A stretch of DNA of 64,000 nt from Breviolum minutum Mf 1.05b.01 (Eukaryota; Sar; Dinophyceae; Suessiales; Symbiodiniaceae), in NCBI GenBank assembly GCA_000507305.1, contig DF239249.1, forward strand, positions 186,001 through 250,000, read 5' to 3'. Below the pieces are notes generated by a model. That model made no database searches, was not told where the DNA came from, and saw only the letters and a list, made by a program, of their open reading frames with translations. Of the stretch, positions 14,101 to 24,683 are shown one piece after another; the first letter of the stretch is position 1; each line of letters opens with the position of its first letter. The translations under genes and the position numbers were made by a program.

Positions 14101-14149
14101 GCCTACCATGCTGTCCAAGACGAAGACCAAAAAACCAGCTCGTGCTAAA
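2168..14149 (-). CDS. Gene B: 39-exon gene of unknown function (3' portion)
   Basis: A chain of minus-strand exons, each AG-bounded at its 5' end and GT- or GC-bounded at its 3' end, keeps one open frame through nearly every junction. Exons 5' to 3': 14149-14107, 14048-13987, 13964-13922, 13636-13604, 13538-13467, 13275-13159, 13068-12959, 12618-12573, 12450-12238, [one unresolved step], 10749-10722, 10684-10587, 10473-10318, 10255-10198, 10133-10079, 9759-9719, 9677-9566, 9376-9348, 9232-9199, 9004-8906, 8575-8542, 8497-8403, 8187-8120, 8074-8039, 7885-7815, 7161-7095, 6916-6846, 6654-6610, 6393-6353, 6219-6115, 5964-5872, 5776-5564, 5389-5287, 4779-4626, 4133-4051, 3893-3775, 3615-3341, 3157-3037, 2602-2483, 2376-2168 (TGA 2170-2168). 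This makes about 1190 residues. Cys-rich stretches (WEFCPCFSGGRW, CVAEEFQCPDVK, ERFCCDECLDYL, CKCEITCRDGYAPG) suggest extracellular or metal-binding modules. The C-terminus is hydrophobic (TQILILWLLWYWSLAVL), possibly a membrane anchor. No family recognised. Several GC donors and some micro-exons are inferred from phase alone. Confidence 0.6.
10880..11610. repeat. GATA/TAGA-type degenerate microsatellite
   Basis: A purine-rich tract dominated by GATA, TAGA and GATAG units, densest at about 10910-11040 and 11340-11610, with a less regular stretch between. The opposite strand reads as long Ser/Leu/Tyr-rich open frames, but these are simply the repeat translated. It lies in the one part of gene B (10750-12237) where the exon chain could not be bridged. 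Confidence 0.85.
11611..12050. mobile_element. 440-bp TIR element (MITE-like)
   Basis: The two ends are near-perfect inverted repeats of 38 nt (11611-11648 and 12013-12050); the inner 19 nt, CCGGGACGTTCGCCGACCC, match exactly. The interior has no coding capacity. It carries three direct copies of a 71-bp unit starting at 11719, 11790 and 11861. The size, the TIRs and the absence of a gene fit a non-autonomous DNA transposon. Both ends abut TA-rich DNA, so a short target duplication cannot be read. The element is inside an intron of gene B. Superfamily unknown. Confidence 0.75.
11719..11931. repeat. 71-bp tandem triplication inside the TIR element
   Basis: Three almost identical copies begin with GCACTTTGAACACG at 11719, 11790 and 11861 and end in the shared string GCAGTCCATTCCGTAGCA. 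Only a few point differences separate them, so the expansion is recent or homogenised. Confidence 0.9.
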
Positions 14150-14488
14150 CTAATCTATATATCTAATCATAAATCATTCATATACAAATACATGAATCTC
14201 GGAATGAAAGAACACTTCAAAACTAGTGACTATATAGGATGTTTAGACTCAAAGGGAGAACTGCAGTCACCCCGGTATGATCACCGATCACACTTCACAG
14301 CTATACAACAATTTCCCGAAACATCAGCTTCATGATTCATTGATTGATATTCATATATTCCAAATATAAGCTATATAGCAAGTGGCAGGGTTTCATTGAC
14401 ACTTACCCTTGGTAGAAGCTAATTATACCAATTTGGAGAAGAGTCCGATATTAATCTTCCTACAAAAAACTATATCAGGCCAAGGGAC

Positions 14489-16418
14489 AATCACTGGATC
14501 CTGAAGCCTCGAAGCCATCTCCGCAGAAGGGCACAGCCGTCTCGCCCAAAACGCCACGGGCATCACTGCCATCCACCAATTTTAAGGGAAACTTCCCGTT
14601 GAGATCACAGTAACCTGAAGCAGTTGAGATTGCATGTGTTTTTGCATCTTCCTTTCCGGTGATATGATGATCTTCTGGTGTATTAACGGAAATTGTCTTG
14701 GATAATTGGTTCTATTGAGAAGAGGAATTCTTGCTTCCAAATGGGCTTCAAGAGGTAATCATGGTCCAGAGTCCTTGTGAACTATCTCAGCTTACAAAAC
14801 AAGCATTGCATATCATGGCAACCAGAGCTGCACTCTCAAATAAAGCAGACCAATCGGCTACTAAGCATTGGGCAAGGTTTCTTGGCAAAGAATCATATCT
14901 CATCATCTTTAAGAAACAAGGCGGTTTTCCTCCCTGTTCAAAAATTCCTGAACCATTATCATTTGGCATTTTCAGTCAGCAAAAAAAGATGATGTCGACC
15001 AAACATGACCATGCATTCAACCCTCGTAGCATTTGCAACAGAGACACCTTCAATGGCCTTGCACTCACCTTCCATATGAAAGGGTCCTGTCAAATGAATT
15101 TCGGGTAGGAGTCCGTTGAGATCAATTCCCATTGGGTGAAAACCAAACATGTTGGAAATCACCGAGTCTTGGCATCTTGGCCACATCTTTTAGCAGCACC
15201 TTGAGTCATGCAGCACCTTTCATCGGTGTAAGTAGGATCTTATGATTCCTATATTGTTCATGAATGATATGTATGTGTATATATATATATATATCAATCA
15301 ATGCTACTGGATGTTGATGGTTCCTGATATTACCTGCTATATGTGGTTACAGTACTGGATGTTGATAGTTCCTGATACCTGGTTCATGATCCCCATCTTG
15401 TTGGGTTGTCTTGTTGTTCAACCTCAACATTACCATAACAATTGAGAACCACTAAGATCAATTCACACTACATGTTCATACCAGCACAGCAGAAAAATGC
15501 CATCAAAACGTCATTGTGGTGCTGCTCCTTCAATGGAACCTTTCTCTAAAGCCGGAATCTTCGGATCGCCCTCGTAGCCAAGAGTACATTTGCACTTCCA
15601 CTTCGCTTCATCGTCCTGTCCAAATATGGTTGAAAAAGCCATCTAGTTGAGGGTGTTTAAGGGTGTTTGTAAGTGGTTAGACCATGAAATCACTTGCACA
15701 ACAACAAATAACAAGCAAGTAACATTACATTCACAAATTTCACGAACAACTCCTCAATCTCCTGATTTTTGCATGATGTTTCTTGGTGAATCCCTTTTTC
15801 GGATCTTAGGCTGCTAGTAATTGTGAAATCGCAAGGTCGAGAAGGTATCTTATTTCCAAAAAGAATTGCAAAAAGGCAGCTACTGTCCGGAGAACTTTAC
15901 ATGGATCCTGGATATGTATTGTATATTCCATGCCTTTAGTATATCCATTCATCCTATCAAATCCTATCTAAAATTAATTTGGAAAACAACTATAGGTCGC
16001 TTCTCCTCTTTACAAAATAGGACATGTTGTGTCCACACGATGACCACCTCCTAAATTTTAAAGGAATCACTTTGGGTTTATGCCTCCATCACCAACACAA
16101 TTCAGCCAACGAAACACAACTAGAAAAAGGCGACAATGATTCAAATTTACCGTGCTACCCAGCACCGAACCGTAAACTTATAATCGAACATCATTTGTAC
16201 ATATTCCTATACCTATATGTACTAATATATCAATATAATATGATTAATATGTTAGTATAACGAATCAGGAGGATCCAAACCCCTGGCCACCATGGTCTGA
16301 GAGCCCCTGCTGCACAAAGATTCTTTCGCTCTTCGCAACGTACTGCGTGTTCTGGGCAGTCTGGCAACATCATGGCCTGGAGTTTGGACACGAGGACATG
16401 GTGGAAGTGTGGGAGACG
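14489..16418 (-). CDS. Exons of a Cys-rich modular protein (probably upstream part of gene B)
   Basis: Strong minus-strand exons upstream of gene B's traced part. (1) 14614-14489 contains YCDLNGKFPLKLVDGSD and ends with a CGDGFEASGSSDC stretch. (2) 14947 to about 14834 or 14796 has GIFEQGGKPPCFLKMMRYD. (3) About 15140-15010 has GIDLNGLLPEIHLTG and later ECKAIEGVSVANATRVEC. (4) 15615 to about 15530 has KWKCKCTLGYEGDPKIPA. (5) About 16105-15735 holds two joined exons with NCVGDGGINPK and QETSCKNQEIEELF. (6) 16418 to about 16280 has LPDCPEHAVRCEER. Exons 1 and 3 share a DLNG..P..L.G pattern and exon 4 has a C.C..GYEG core, so this reads as diverged repeats of small disulphide-type modules, comparable to sushi or EGF-like domains without matching either exactly. 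Same strand and spacing as gene B, but the junction to it is not resolved. Confidence 0.5.
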
Positions 16419-17105
16419 CTAAACTGAAACTAAACCAGTGAATTTGATGAATTATATCATCATATCAAATATAATTATAATTAACAGTGTAGATTTAGAT
16501 ATATCATCGCCTAATAATAGACAACATGTAAGATGTCTTATATATATGTATGTACATGGAGTAATTTAATTTAAAGAGAGAGAGAGAGATCCAAAATTAC
16601 TACCAGGTGGTCATTGAGCGTGATAGACACCCTAACCAGCAAAATGTGGGAAGTCAATGAAATACAGGCACTGATGCAGGGGATGATGGGGCGGTACTAC
16701 TATAGAGCTGGAGATCATGGATGTTTCACCGAACAGTGTTCGGAACTGGTGACGCAACCCAAAGCAAATCCAGGATTCATCCCAGTTACCAAATAAAGAT
16801 ACGAATAACTCAAATAACAGTGGTTAGAGACTCTTGTTCCAACGGCTATGGGAGCGTATTGTATTTTGTTGCTGGGTGGGATTCCATGGTGTATGATGTG
16901 ATGCCTCATCATGATACAGAAACTGAAACAAATCAAAACCCGCCATATTGTCACAACAAGGAAGAAACCCATGTTACATACAAGATGCATATATCATTTC
17001 ATCATCTGATCAAATGTCATACATACCTTTCCATTGACCCATTTCAACCATGTACACCTATTTCCACCAACTTTCATATTAAACGTCCACCCAGTCCCCA
17101 GTTCA

Positions 17106-18029
17106 TCCACCAATTAATAACTTCACCGCCAAGTGGCTCCCTGGATGCTGGTGCTATCAAACTTGGTGCCCCAATAGCAGAAGTTTGACACACTTTCGCC
17201 TTGCAAATCCACCGGATTTGCGTCAAGCCAAAATGACAATGAGAATGGAATGCCTCCATCAACATCTATATGTTTCATGATTCGTCAAGCTTCTGAGAAT
17301 GACTTACGGATATGTATATAATCAAATTGCTATATGTATGTCTATATATACATATATAGTCTGGTTGTGGAGGGGAAATCGCCTTCTCACAAGGTGCTGG
17401 AAATTCCCCCTAAGTCATCTTGAGCCATTATTCAGGAAAAACATGTATGTATATACAGATACGTATAATTCAGATACATGCTGCTTCTATTCAACAACGC
17501 CGCTTCTACACACCAACAAGGGTCCTTCCATGGTCGCAGCACGTAAAGTGATCAAGGTCTTCGTGCCAAGTCCAGATTTCGAGGCCATCTGCCGGGGTTG
17601 ATGGTGGATCTGGAATAAGACTAGGGGGAATCTTGATAAGAGTACCTTGTATTACACTTGTTAAAAGACCTTTCGCAGGCCTGAAAGAACATAAGGTCAA
17701 ATGCACACTCTTCACCTCTTCACCAATCTTGCAAGACTCTACGACAAATATATATGTATATATATATATTATTATATTATCACTTATTTCTAGACTCAAT
17801 ATTGATGAGCACCAAAATCCAAGCCGAAAAAACCTGAACCAGCCTCTATGGCAGCATGTGGGTACTGCTCTGAGACATCCAAGGATCGCAACATACCATT
17901 CAAGAGCTCTTCTTCTGAACTGTCATAGTCACGACAAAGAAAGCGTCCAAAGGCGGCGGCCGAGCAAACGTCCGTGTCCGGGAAGGTGTACTTAGTGAAA
18001 TCTGCCGGTGAACATTGGCAACCCTTCAT
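17106..18029 (-). CDS. Minus-strand exons, unknown product
   Basis: Three well-supported exons. The one at 18029-17853 follows an AG and encodes MKGCQCSPADFTKYTFPDTD, then VCSAAAFGRFLCRDYD and an acidic stretch, with at least four Cys. The one within about 17750-17570 contains ESCKIGEEVKSVHLTLCSF and PSLIPDPPSTPADGLEIW. The one within about 17240-17106 contains LDANPVDLQGESVSNFCYWG and ends near GATW. I recognise no domain. Composition (Cys pairs, Trp, Asp/Glu) resembles the modular exons at 14.5-16.4 kb, so they may belong to the same large gene, but no phase-checked joins were made. Confidence 0.45.
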
Positions 18030-18442
18030 CTTTGCAAAGGTACAGTTCTTCAGCCTTTCTTGAACAGGCTAATCATAGCTTGGTTGGAAAGGTGTACTAC
18101 AAATATGATTGTTGCATATTATTGTATTCCTTTATTTCGTTCACCAAACCTGTCAATCATTCAAATATGGCTGTATGAAGCCACCCTTTTAGGACGTTGA
18201 TGTCACTGGTCAACGTCATGATTTTGCATGATTTAATGTCTTAAGTGGATATCAAACATATCAATGTCTTATTGTTTTGGGCAAATCTCGATGCCCCTAA
18301 ACACTCCCAGCCGCTGACGACAATAACGACAACAACAGCAGCACTAGCAGCAGCAACTACAAAAAGACGAAGACCAACTTCAGAAATGGGAACAATTCAA
18401 AAGCATGCCACTTCAAGCCTAAGCTGCATCTATGATGGTACG

Positions 18443-18575
18443 TTCTAGCGGACTTCTTTGACCATCCTCTGTTGGCTCGAAGGGATTTTTGGTGGTCACG
18501 TCGATGGTGGGTTTCCCTGTGGTGCTCAGCTTGTACTTCTTGCCATTCCGAAGCATGCTCCGCAGCAAAGTAGTG
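18443..18575 (-). CDS. Minus-strand exon, unknown product
   Basis: One frame reads TLLRSMLRNGKKYKLSTTG followed by KPTIDVTTKNPFEPTEDGQR and SPLER, with a possible GT donor at the end (GAAC|GTACC). A second frame is also open but has less protein-like composition. The phrase NGMLRSLD in the neighbouring exon at 17.9 kb and RSMLRNGK here are faintly alike. Function unknown. Confidence 0.4.
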
Positions 18576-18937
18576 AATACCCATTTACTGGCCTGGCAGT
18601 ATTTTGAGCTTGGGTGAAAACAAGATACTACAAGTTAAATGGCTCCGTGAACCACCTTGACTTGGTCCAACTAGATTTGTTCATTGCCTTGGGATTTCTT
18701 TAAGCCCTTGGTGAGTGGCATATCCCTTGGGATTGCAGGTGTGAGCTTTGTGGGGAAGAGCACCATTATCAATCCATTATCTCACATAGCCTGTTTAGTG
18801 GTTATTTCTTGTCTGCGGAGGCACTAGCTTTCGACCATCCATCCAAGGACATGTTCAACCTAAAACTTGATGAATCGGACGGTCCGAGGACTACAAGACC
18901 AGAGATATAGAAGTTTTAGACCGTCTGAGCAACTTTT

Positions 18938-19357
18938 CTACGGGGAGATTCTATACAGGCCCAATTTCAGTAGACCCACCCTCACCATTGACCTGCGAGT
19001 TTTTCGTGACCTCATACCCAAAGGTGTCTCAGTAGACCCAAAATGACAAAAAGCATTTGAGTTTGACCGCTCAAGCGTGCTACAATCACCTCGACAATTT
19101 CCAGCAGTACACCATCTAAAAAAGGTGTTTCCCAAATGCCCCCAAAGCATTCCAAAACCAGACTTCAAAACTGCAAGAATGCGGGTGTTTCTAGACTGCC
19201 CTCCATCCATTTTTGGCACCTTCTCTTTCTGTGCCTTCTTTTCCTCCTCGTTGGGTTGAGCCGTTTCAAGGCCCAACTTCCCGAGGATGGTGACCTGCAC
19301 CTGGCAGGTCAAGGAAGGAAATGGTGCATCGTGTTGTGCATATAGGTCTCTCCCCAA
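18938..19357 (-). CDS. 139-codon open frame, unknown, possibly a terminal exon
   Basis: An unusually long open frame for the left half of the window. It runs from a Cys/Gln-rich start (LTCQVQVTILGKLGLE) through a charged stretch (NEEEKKAQKEKVPKMDGG) to FGMLWGHLGNTFFRWCTAGN, ending in TAG at 18938. It contains no motif I know. It may be a terminal exon or a degraded insertion; the second half is more Arg/Ser-rich and could be non-coding read-through. Confidence 0.3.
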   Translation of the reverse strand: MGRDLYAQHDAPFPSLTCQVQVTILGKLGLETAQPNEEEKKAQKEKVPKMDGGQSRNTRILAVLKSGFGMLWGHLGNTFFRWCTAGNCRGDCSTLERSNSNAFCHFGSTETPLGMRSRKTRRSMVRVGLLKLGLYRISP

Positions 19358-19500
19358 AATGATGGGTTATGTAACAAAATATAAGTTTATATATCAAGCT
19401 GGGTGAACATACAGTCAGATTCAGGCAATCCCTGAATGGAATCCGGCAGAATCCGGCAGGTATTTAGAAAGAAACAGGAAGCCTTTGGAGTCACAAGGAA

Positions 19501-20575
19501 TCAGGGCCCCACGATTGCATCCATAACATCCATCTCCAAATAGTCTTTAAGTTTTTTCAAATGGCCCTCGATCCAAACCCACCTGACTAGTGAAGTTTCT
19601 TTCAGAACTATGCAACTGTTTTCTAAAACGAAAGTTATCAATCAAATTGGAGGGCAAAAGACATATTGTATAAAGACCTACAGTATGATTGGAGGTCACA
19701 ATGATAATGTCAAATGAGCCATATGACGGCGATGTCTTGAGAACAAGTTCGAGACAACACAAATGAGAAAGACAAAAAAGGTCAGACTCAAAGCTAAAGT
19801 TCACCTTTACTTGAATTGTCGTCTGGGACTCCTGGATCCTAAATCACAATGTTTTCTGTACTTATTTTTCAGCCATTCGTAAAGTTGCAACATTAGAGAA
19901 ATATTTGAAGTATAAATCGAACATGTCATGATCATATGATCATATATGATCTATCACCCTTAAAACTGAAACTCCCAGCGATGCCAGCCTTGAAGGTCAA
20001 CTTTGCTTCACATTCTGCAGGGTCTGACATGGTGAAGAATTAAGACATACAGCAATTTGTTGGGAAGCCTTAGGAAGGTTCAAATCATGATATACATATA
20101 ATATAAATTACAAATATAAGCATTGCGTATGTATAATGTATACATCGAAATGCACCATTGTTTTACATTCCTCTGCATTTTTCAGACGGAGGGAGCACAA
20201 GAAAGTACTGGTAAATCCCACCTGGCTGGTTGTCTTCAGGCTGATCTCCACCACCCTGCACCCATGGTCCGGTTAGGACAGATGATGATGAGATGCTTAG
20301 AAAGTGGCCAAACTACACCGAGAGGTTCAACTGCAAGTTTTGTGCTTGCTCATGACTTGATTGGACTAAAAATCAACCTTCAATCGAAATACATCCATGT
20401 TCGTGTCTCCTCGTTGCCATCATCCGCAGCCAGGTTCCTCAGCGGCCAACCCCACCACAATGTCAGTTTGGCAGGCTTTCCCGTGGCCATTGGCCATTGT
20501 CTGCAAAGCATTGAACATGTGCTATCACTTGGGATGGTCCCCCTCCCAGGAAGAGTGACAATCCAACCTTTATAG
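19501..20575 (-). CDS. Minus-strand exons, unknown product
   Basis: Four exon candidates. 19585-19501 reads WVWIEGHLKKLKDYLEMD, then VMDAIVGP and a TGA, so it may end a gene. About 20035-19975 reads PAECEAKLTFKAGIAGSFSF. About 20270-20175 reads GGGDQPEDNQPGGIYQYF. About 20510-20400 has two competing frames, one with NGHGKACQTDIVVGLAAEE and one with WPMATGKPAKLTLWWGWP. All follow AG and are protein-like in composition. No family recognised. An overlapping plus-strand open frame over 20.1-20.57 kb is treated as the shadow, because every neighbouring exon is on the minus strand. Confidence 0.4.
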
Positions 20576-20839
20576 AGATCCCCTACTAAAAATTGAATAA
20601 TCCTGACTGGGAGGGGGCAGCATCCGAAAATATTGCAATGGAAGCCGTGTTTCCTATGGCACTTCTGGATACTTCTGGTAGGTTTAAAGGAGGTTGCTAT
20701 AGTCCACAAGGTGAAGAATGGTGAAGATATAATAGTATGCGCAAAATGCCATGGGGATAGGCAAAGTTGAAGGCTGAATGGAACGCCTAGAAAACGAACC
20801 AACGCGGAAATAATCTTGGTATGCCTCCTCGGGCCTTCG

Positions 20840-21235
20840 GATGCTCTTGGCTTTCTTTACTGTAGATGAGTCGTGGCTTTTCATCTGACCCCATGATGAC
20901 ATTGGATTTTAGGATCTCCAAAAAGAAAGGATGTTGGATGTTGCTAAGAACATTCATCTCTCGAACTGTCAACTGCAGTTGCCTAAATGAATGATCTAAA
21001 AAAATCCATCCGTTCCCCGCACTTGTACATTCTGAATAGCAACGATGGAGGGGAACTGACAACCAGCATTTCTTTCTATAATTGACCAATTGGAATCACC
21101 AATTCCTTGTCGAAAAAACGCGCACTGCCTAGCTATATCACACTGCCAGCCCCGTGCGACAAAGCTTCAGCAGTGCAGTTTGATGACGCGAGACTGAGAC
21201 AAATTCGTCGAGGCCTCATCGCATAATTGAATCCT
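20840..21235 (-). CDS. Exons with a protein-kinase-like N-lobe segment
   Basis: The exon after the AG at about 21046 encodes ECTSAGNGWIFLDHSFRQLQ, then LTVREMNVLSNIQHPFFLEI and a DEKPRLIY stretch. The order E..VL..I.HPF followed by a short strand resembles the alpha-C helix to beta-4 region of protein kinases, where the Glu pairs with the ATP-binding Lys. I cannot find a glycine loop, an HRD or a DFG motif in the flanking exons, so the kinase call is only a suggestion. An upstream exon at about 21235-21150 (FNYAMRPRRICLSLASSN) is on the same strand. Confidence 0.35.
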
Positions 21236-21763
21236 GATGCTTTCCAGTGCTAAATCATGTACATTTCTGTCTCTGCCGCCGCCCACCAAGAGATGTTATA
21301 ATTGAGGGTATATAATAGTTAATGCTGAGCCCTTTCATTAAAAGAATAAAGGAAAAGTTTAGTAGGTGGGGGCAAGTTTCAATCTCTCAAAATGATTTGT
21401 CACACAATCCACCATTTTCCACAGGGATTCTAGGGCTCATCCATTCCCAAAACAAATCTCGAGCATCCTGAGCTTGCAACCAAGGTCAAGGCCATTAGCT
21501 GCTAGCCAGGATGAATCGATCCCAAGTTTTTGTGTTACCTGTAAGCCGACTCTACAAAAGGATTCACATGGGATGGGATCTCATGATGCATTTGGATTCA
21601 TATGATTCATAATGTGTGATAGGAATTTAGTGAAAAGGCAGGAAGATTTCCCATTTTGAAGGAAAGTTGCAGAAGCAAGGTCATGTATATGTTCAATAAC
21701 AATCAAGTATTGTCATCATCAATTTTGTCCAACAATAAAATCTTAACAACCTACATGACTGAC

Positions 21764-23905
21764 ACTCCACGTCCTTCTCCAGGGCCCCAGCGGCGCTGTA
21801 AAAACACACTGCAAGGAGAAGGGCTTTCGGCATGGCACTGAAGCCAAACGCGTCCGATCTCATGGGATCCAATCAAATCGCAAGGGCGTTGGCAAGTGAA
21901 GTGCTTAATCAGGTTGTTCGCATCCTTCCAATGAGAAACATGGACAAAAATTGTCATTGACAATGGTTGCAAAGGTACAGGTCAATCAAATCTTCAAAAA
22001 AAGGGACACCATGAAATTACATCCACTGTGACTGGATTCCAATTCAGGGGGGGAAGCTGCAAGCCAAAGCAATGGTGAGGCCAAGAAGCTGTTTGTTCTG
22101 TACTCAACGAGTGTATCTACCTTTTTGTCTATGTATATAATCCTATATCATGTATATATATATATATGAACAGTAATGTCATTCTTTATAGCCACGTTGT
22201 ATGCTGTACGTATTCATAATATTGATAACTGGTACTGAGATGCTTAGTTTCGATTATCTAGAGCCATCAACTTCGTCGACATGTCAAAGCAGTGGTACCA
22301 AAGAGCCTGCCTGCAGGTTTCCTCAAACAATGTTTGTTCTTTCATCTTCGCAGAATCCGCTGTATCCAAGCCCAAGTATCTGGGTGCACTAAACTCAGTC
22401 TCAAAGCTGAAGGTCCTTTTTGGGCCGTTTGGATGTTTCTTTTGCATTTCGATGAATATTTCAATGAATTTCGTACAGTTCACCCAGAAGTATGGATGAG
22501 TGATCTCGATCCGAACGCTTCAAATCGCTCATAGCTATGCTGTAAGGTGCAACTGGGTGACTCATAAAATTCATGCGGATCCTGGACAAAGAAAGATTCT
22601 GCTTTCCTTTGAGTCGAGTTTCCGGCTAAAGTAGATAATAAATATTATATAATCATAATTAATATAATTATATATATATATATATTCCACATTTCCACTG
22701 TATATAAGAACTTTCTGACAACGGGATGGTGAAACCTATCCATATTCACTGACTAGATTCAATAATTCCATTTTCTCAACTTCTACGGCCAAACCGAACT
22801 TCAAGGTAAATCACCCAGATTGCAGAAACTTGCAACAGGGTTTTTTTCCCAAACTGCGCATGGGCACAAAAGATGCAATGCTTGATGACATGTTGCTGGA
22901 AGTGACAACCAATAAATTTAGATGAATTTACAGTAGTATCCAAGATTGCGAGGACCTAGGGGTAGTTCCACATGAACCTCCTCCATGATGGTGAAGGGAG
23001 TTTGGGTACAAAACTGGCGCTTGAGCTGCAACCCAAACACTACTGACTAGCTAGCCATTGTACAGGTGGCTATTGCAGGACATCCTGGTCAGCTCGCCCC
23101 TGTAAGAGGATTTGGAAGATGTAGTTCCCCTTTTGCTTGTCATCTTTTCAGAAGGGTATATATTCATGGTGTACGTGTCATTCTGAGACTGATATGCTTT
23201 TTGGGGTGGTGCATTTGTCACTTGTTCGAGTATCATTTTATCTGGCCAAAAAAACCCTGGACGTTTGGCCATGCTGTGTACATGGACAGAGTCGCGTCAA
23301 GCAACCCTGTTGTTTGACGATGCGAAACGTACGGCTAGCGGCTACTGAGGTTGAAGTTTGTGGGATTGATCATGCATCATAAGTCATGAACTTTATATCA
23401 TATTATAACTTTTCTAACCTGAGAAATCTTGTAATTCAATGATGTTCAACCTGCCTGCCATTCATCACCTCTTTACATCTCCTGGAGTGGTGACAAACTC
23501 CCCGTGGCACGTGAAGTCAGTGCTTCTGCTTCCGCCGCTTCCATTAGCTTGAAAGAATATCCGACCTACACGCAGCGACTAACTTAGGGACGGGGGGATG
23601 GTGCAACAATACACAAGCAATAGGATTCCTTGATAGGATAAATATCTTTATATATTTTTGTTTGTATCTTTATTGATTGTTGTTTGTTGATGTTTGTTTC
23701 CACTAGTTGTCATCTTTTGGAAACCTATTGTTTGGTCCTTTAGATCAAACATAACACCAACCGGGATTTGTCTCACAGCCATCCGCCACATCACCTGAGG
23801 CTCCAAGCCCAAAGATCAACCTTCGTCTTTCTGAAGTACTCAATGATGTCACGCTGTGCCTTTTTGTAAAAACGTTTGACACATCCAAAACTCTCCCAAA
23901 ATCCT
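21764..23905 (-). CDS. Minus-strand exons, unknown product
   Basis: Several robust exons. 21960-21764 reads KDANNLIKHFTCQRPCDLIG and later GRVWLQCHAESPSPCSVF, ending in a GTAGGT donor. 22480 to about 22265 reads FIEIFIEMQKKHPNGPKRTF and later LFEETCRQALWYHCFDMSTK. 23024 to about 22930 follows AG and reads LKRQFCTQTPFTIMEEVHVE. About 23895-23800 reads FWESFGCVKRFYKKAQRDII and EYFRKTKVDLWAWSLR, ending AG|GTGATG. All are minus strand with protein-like composition. No known domain. They probably belong to one or two genes ending somewhere between 19.5 and 21.7 kb. Confidence 0.45.
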
Positions 23906-24243
23906 CCAGTTTTAATAGATACTGTTGATACATGTTGATACTGTATCTTTTCGAGTATGTATCTGGACCTCCAAAATACACTTTTAAAAGAACCAGAGGC
24001 TGTTTACCTTTCTACAACAAGAGCTATGGTGCACCTGAGTCTTTCTAGTCGAGTCGAGGATCGGTTCCCAAGATTTAGTGAGTAAAATGGATCTCCGAAC
24101 ATACAAATCGCCCCAAAAAGGTCCACCCTCCTAGATTTGACACAAGTTTGGTGAAATCTACTTTGTGATAGGAACGTTGTTGGCAATTATGAATCCATGC
24201 TTTTATTTTGATCTTTCCAAGGACACGCTCCAAGTGTGTTTTC

Positions 24244-24640
24244 CTATTTTCTTTCGCATAACTTCTTCAATCTTCTCCTACAATTATCTAGAATATTTAG
24301 AAACTCAGTGCTCTTCTCCTGACTCATCACTTCAATCATTTCTCCACGTCCGAAGATTTGATGCTATGATGAGTAGGGTGCCCGTGGTACTATCATCTAT
24401 CCTATTTGCTTTCCAAACTGGCCCATTGGTTCAAACTTCCAGTCTTTTGCGGGTCAAGCTGCAAGAAACAACTTGAGAGGCGCATGCTGCCAATGGCAAA
24501 GTCTGCTTCAACCTCATCGGAATAGGTTGATAATATGCCAATTCTGAACGGGGATTCAGACCCCTTTAAATCCTTCAAAGCTAGTCATCCCCAAATTGCC
24601 GTGTTGGGTCATCAAACCAAGGCATCAATCCTGTAAGAAA
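24244..24640 (-). CDS. Small minus-strand gene, unknown
   Basis: Downstream of the stop at 24684 another short gene seems to begin. After a pyrimidine-rich AG near 24640, a start ATG encodes MPWFDDPTRQFGDD. Further exons read LDPQKTGSLNQWASLESK and, as terminal exon, QIFGRGEMIEVMSQEKSTEF followed by a basic helix RRRLKKLCERK and TAG at 24246-24244. If correct, the gene spans only about 0.4 kb and follows the preceding gene by roughly 50 bp. Exon joins were not phase-checked. Confidence 0.35.
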
Positions 24641-24683
24641 ACGATCATCCAAAATAGGGTGTTCAACCGTCAACCGTCCCAAC

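Noticed and set aside
20123-20575. Plus-strand 150-codon frame
   Set aside because: Overlaps minus-strand exon candidates with AG/GT boundaries and lies within a minus-strand array; probably a shadow.
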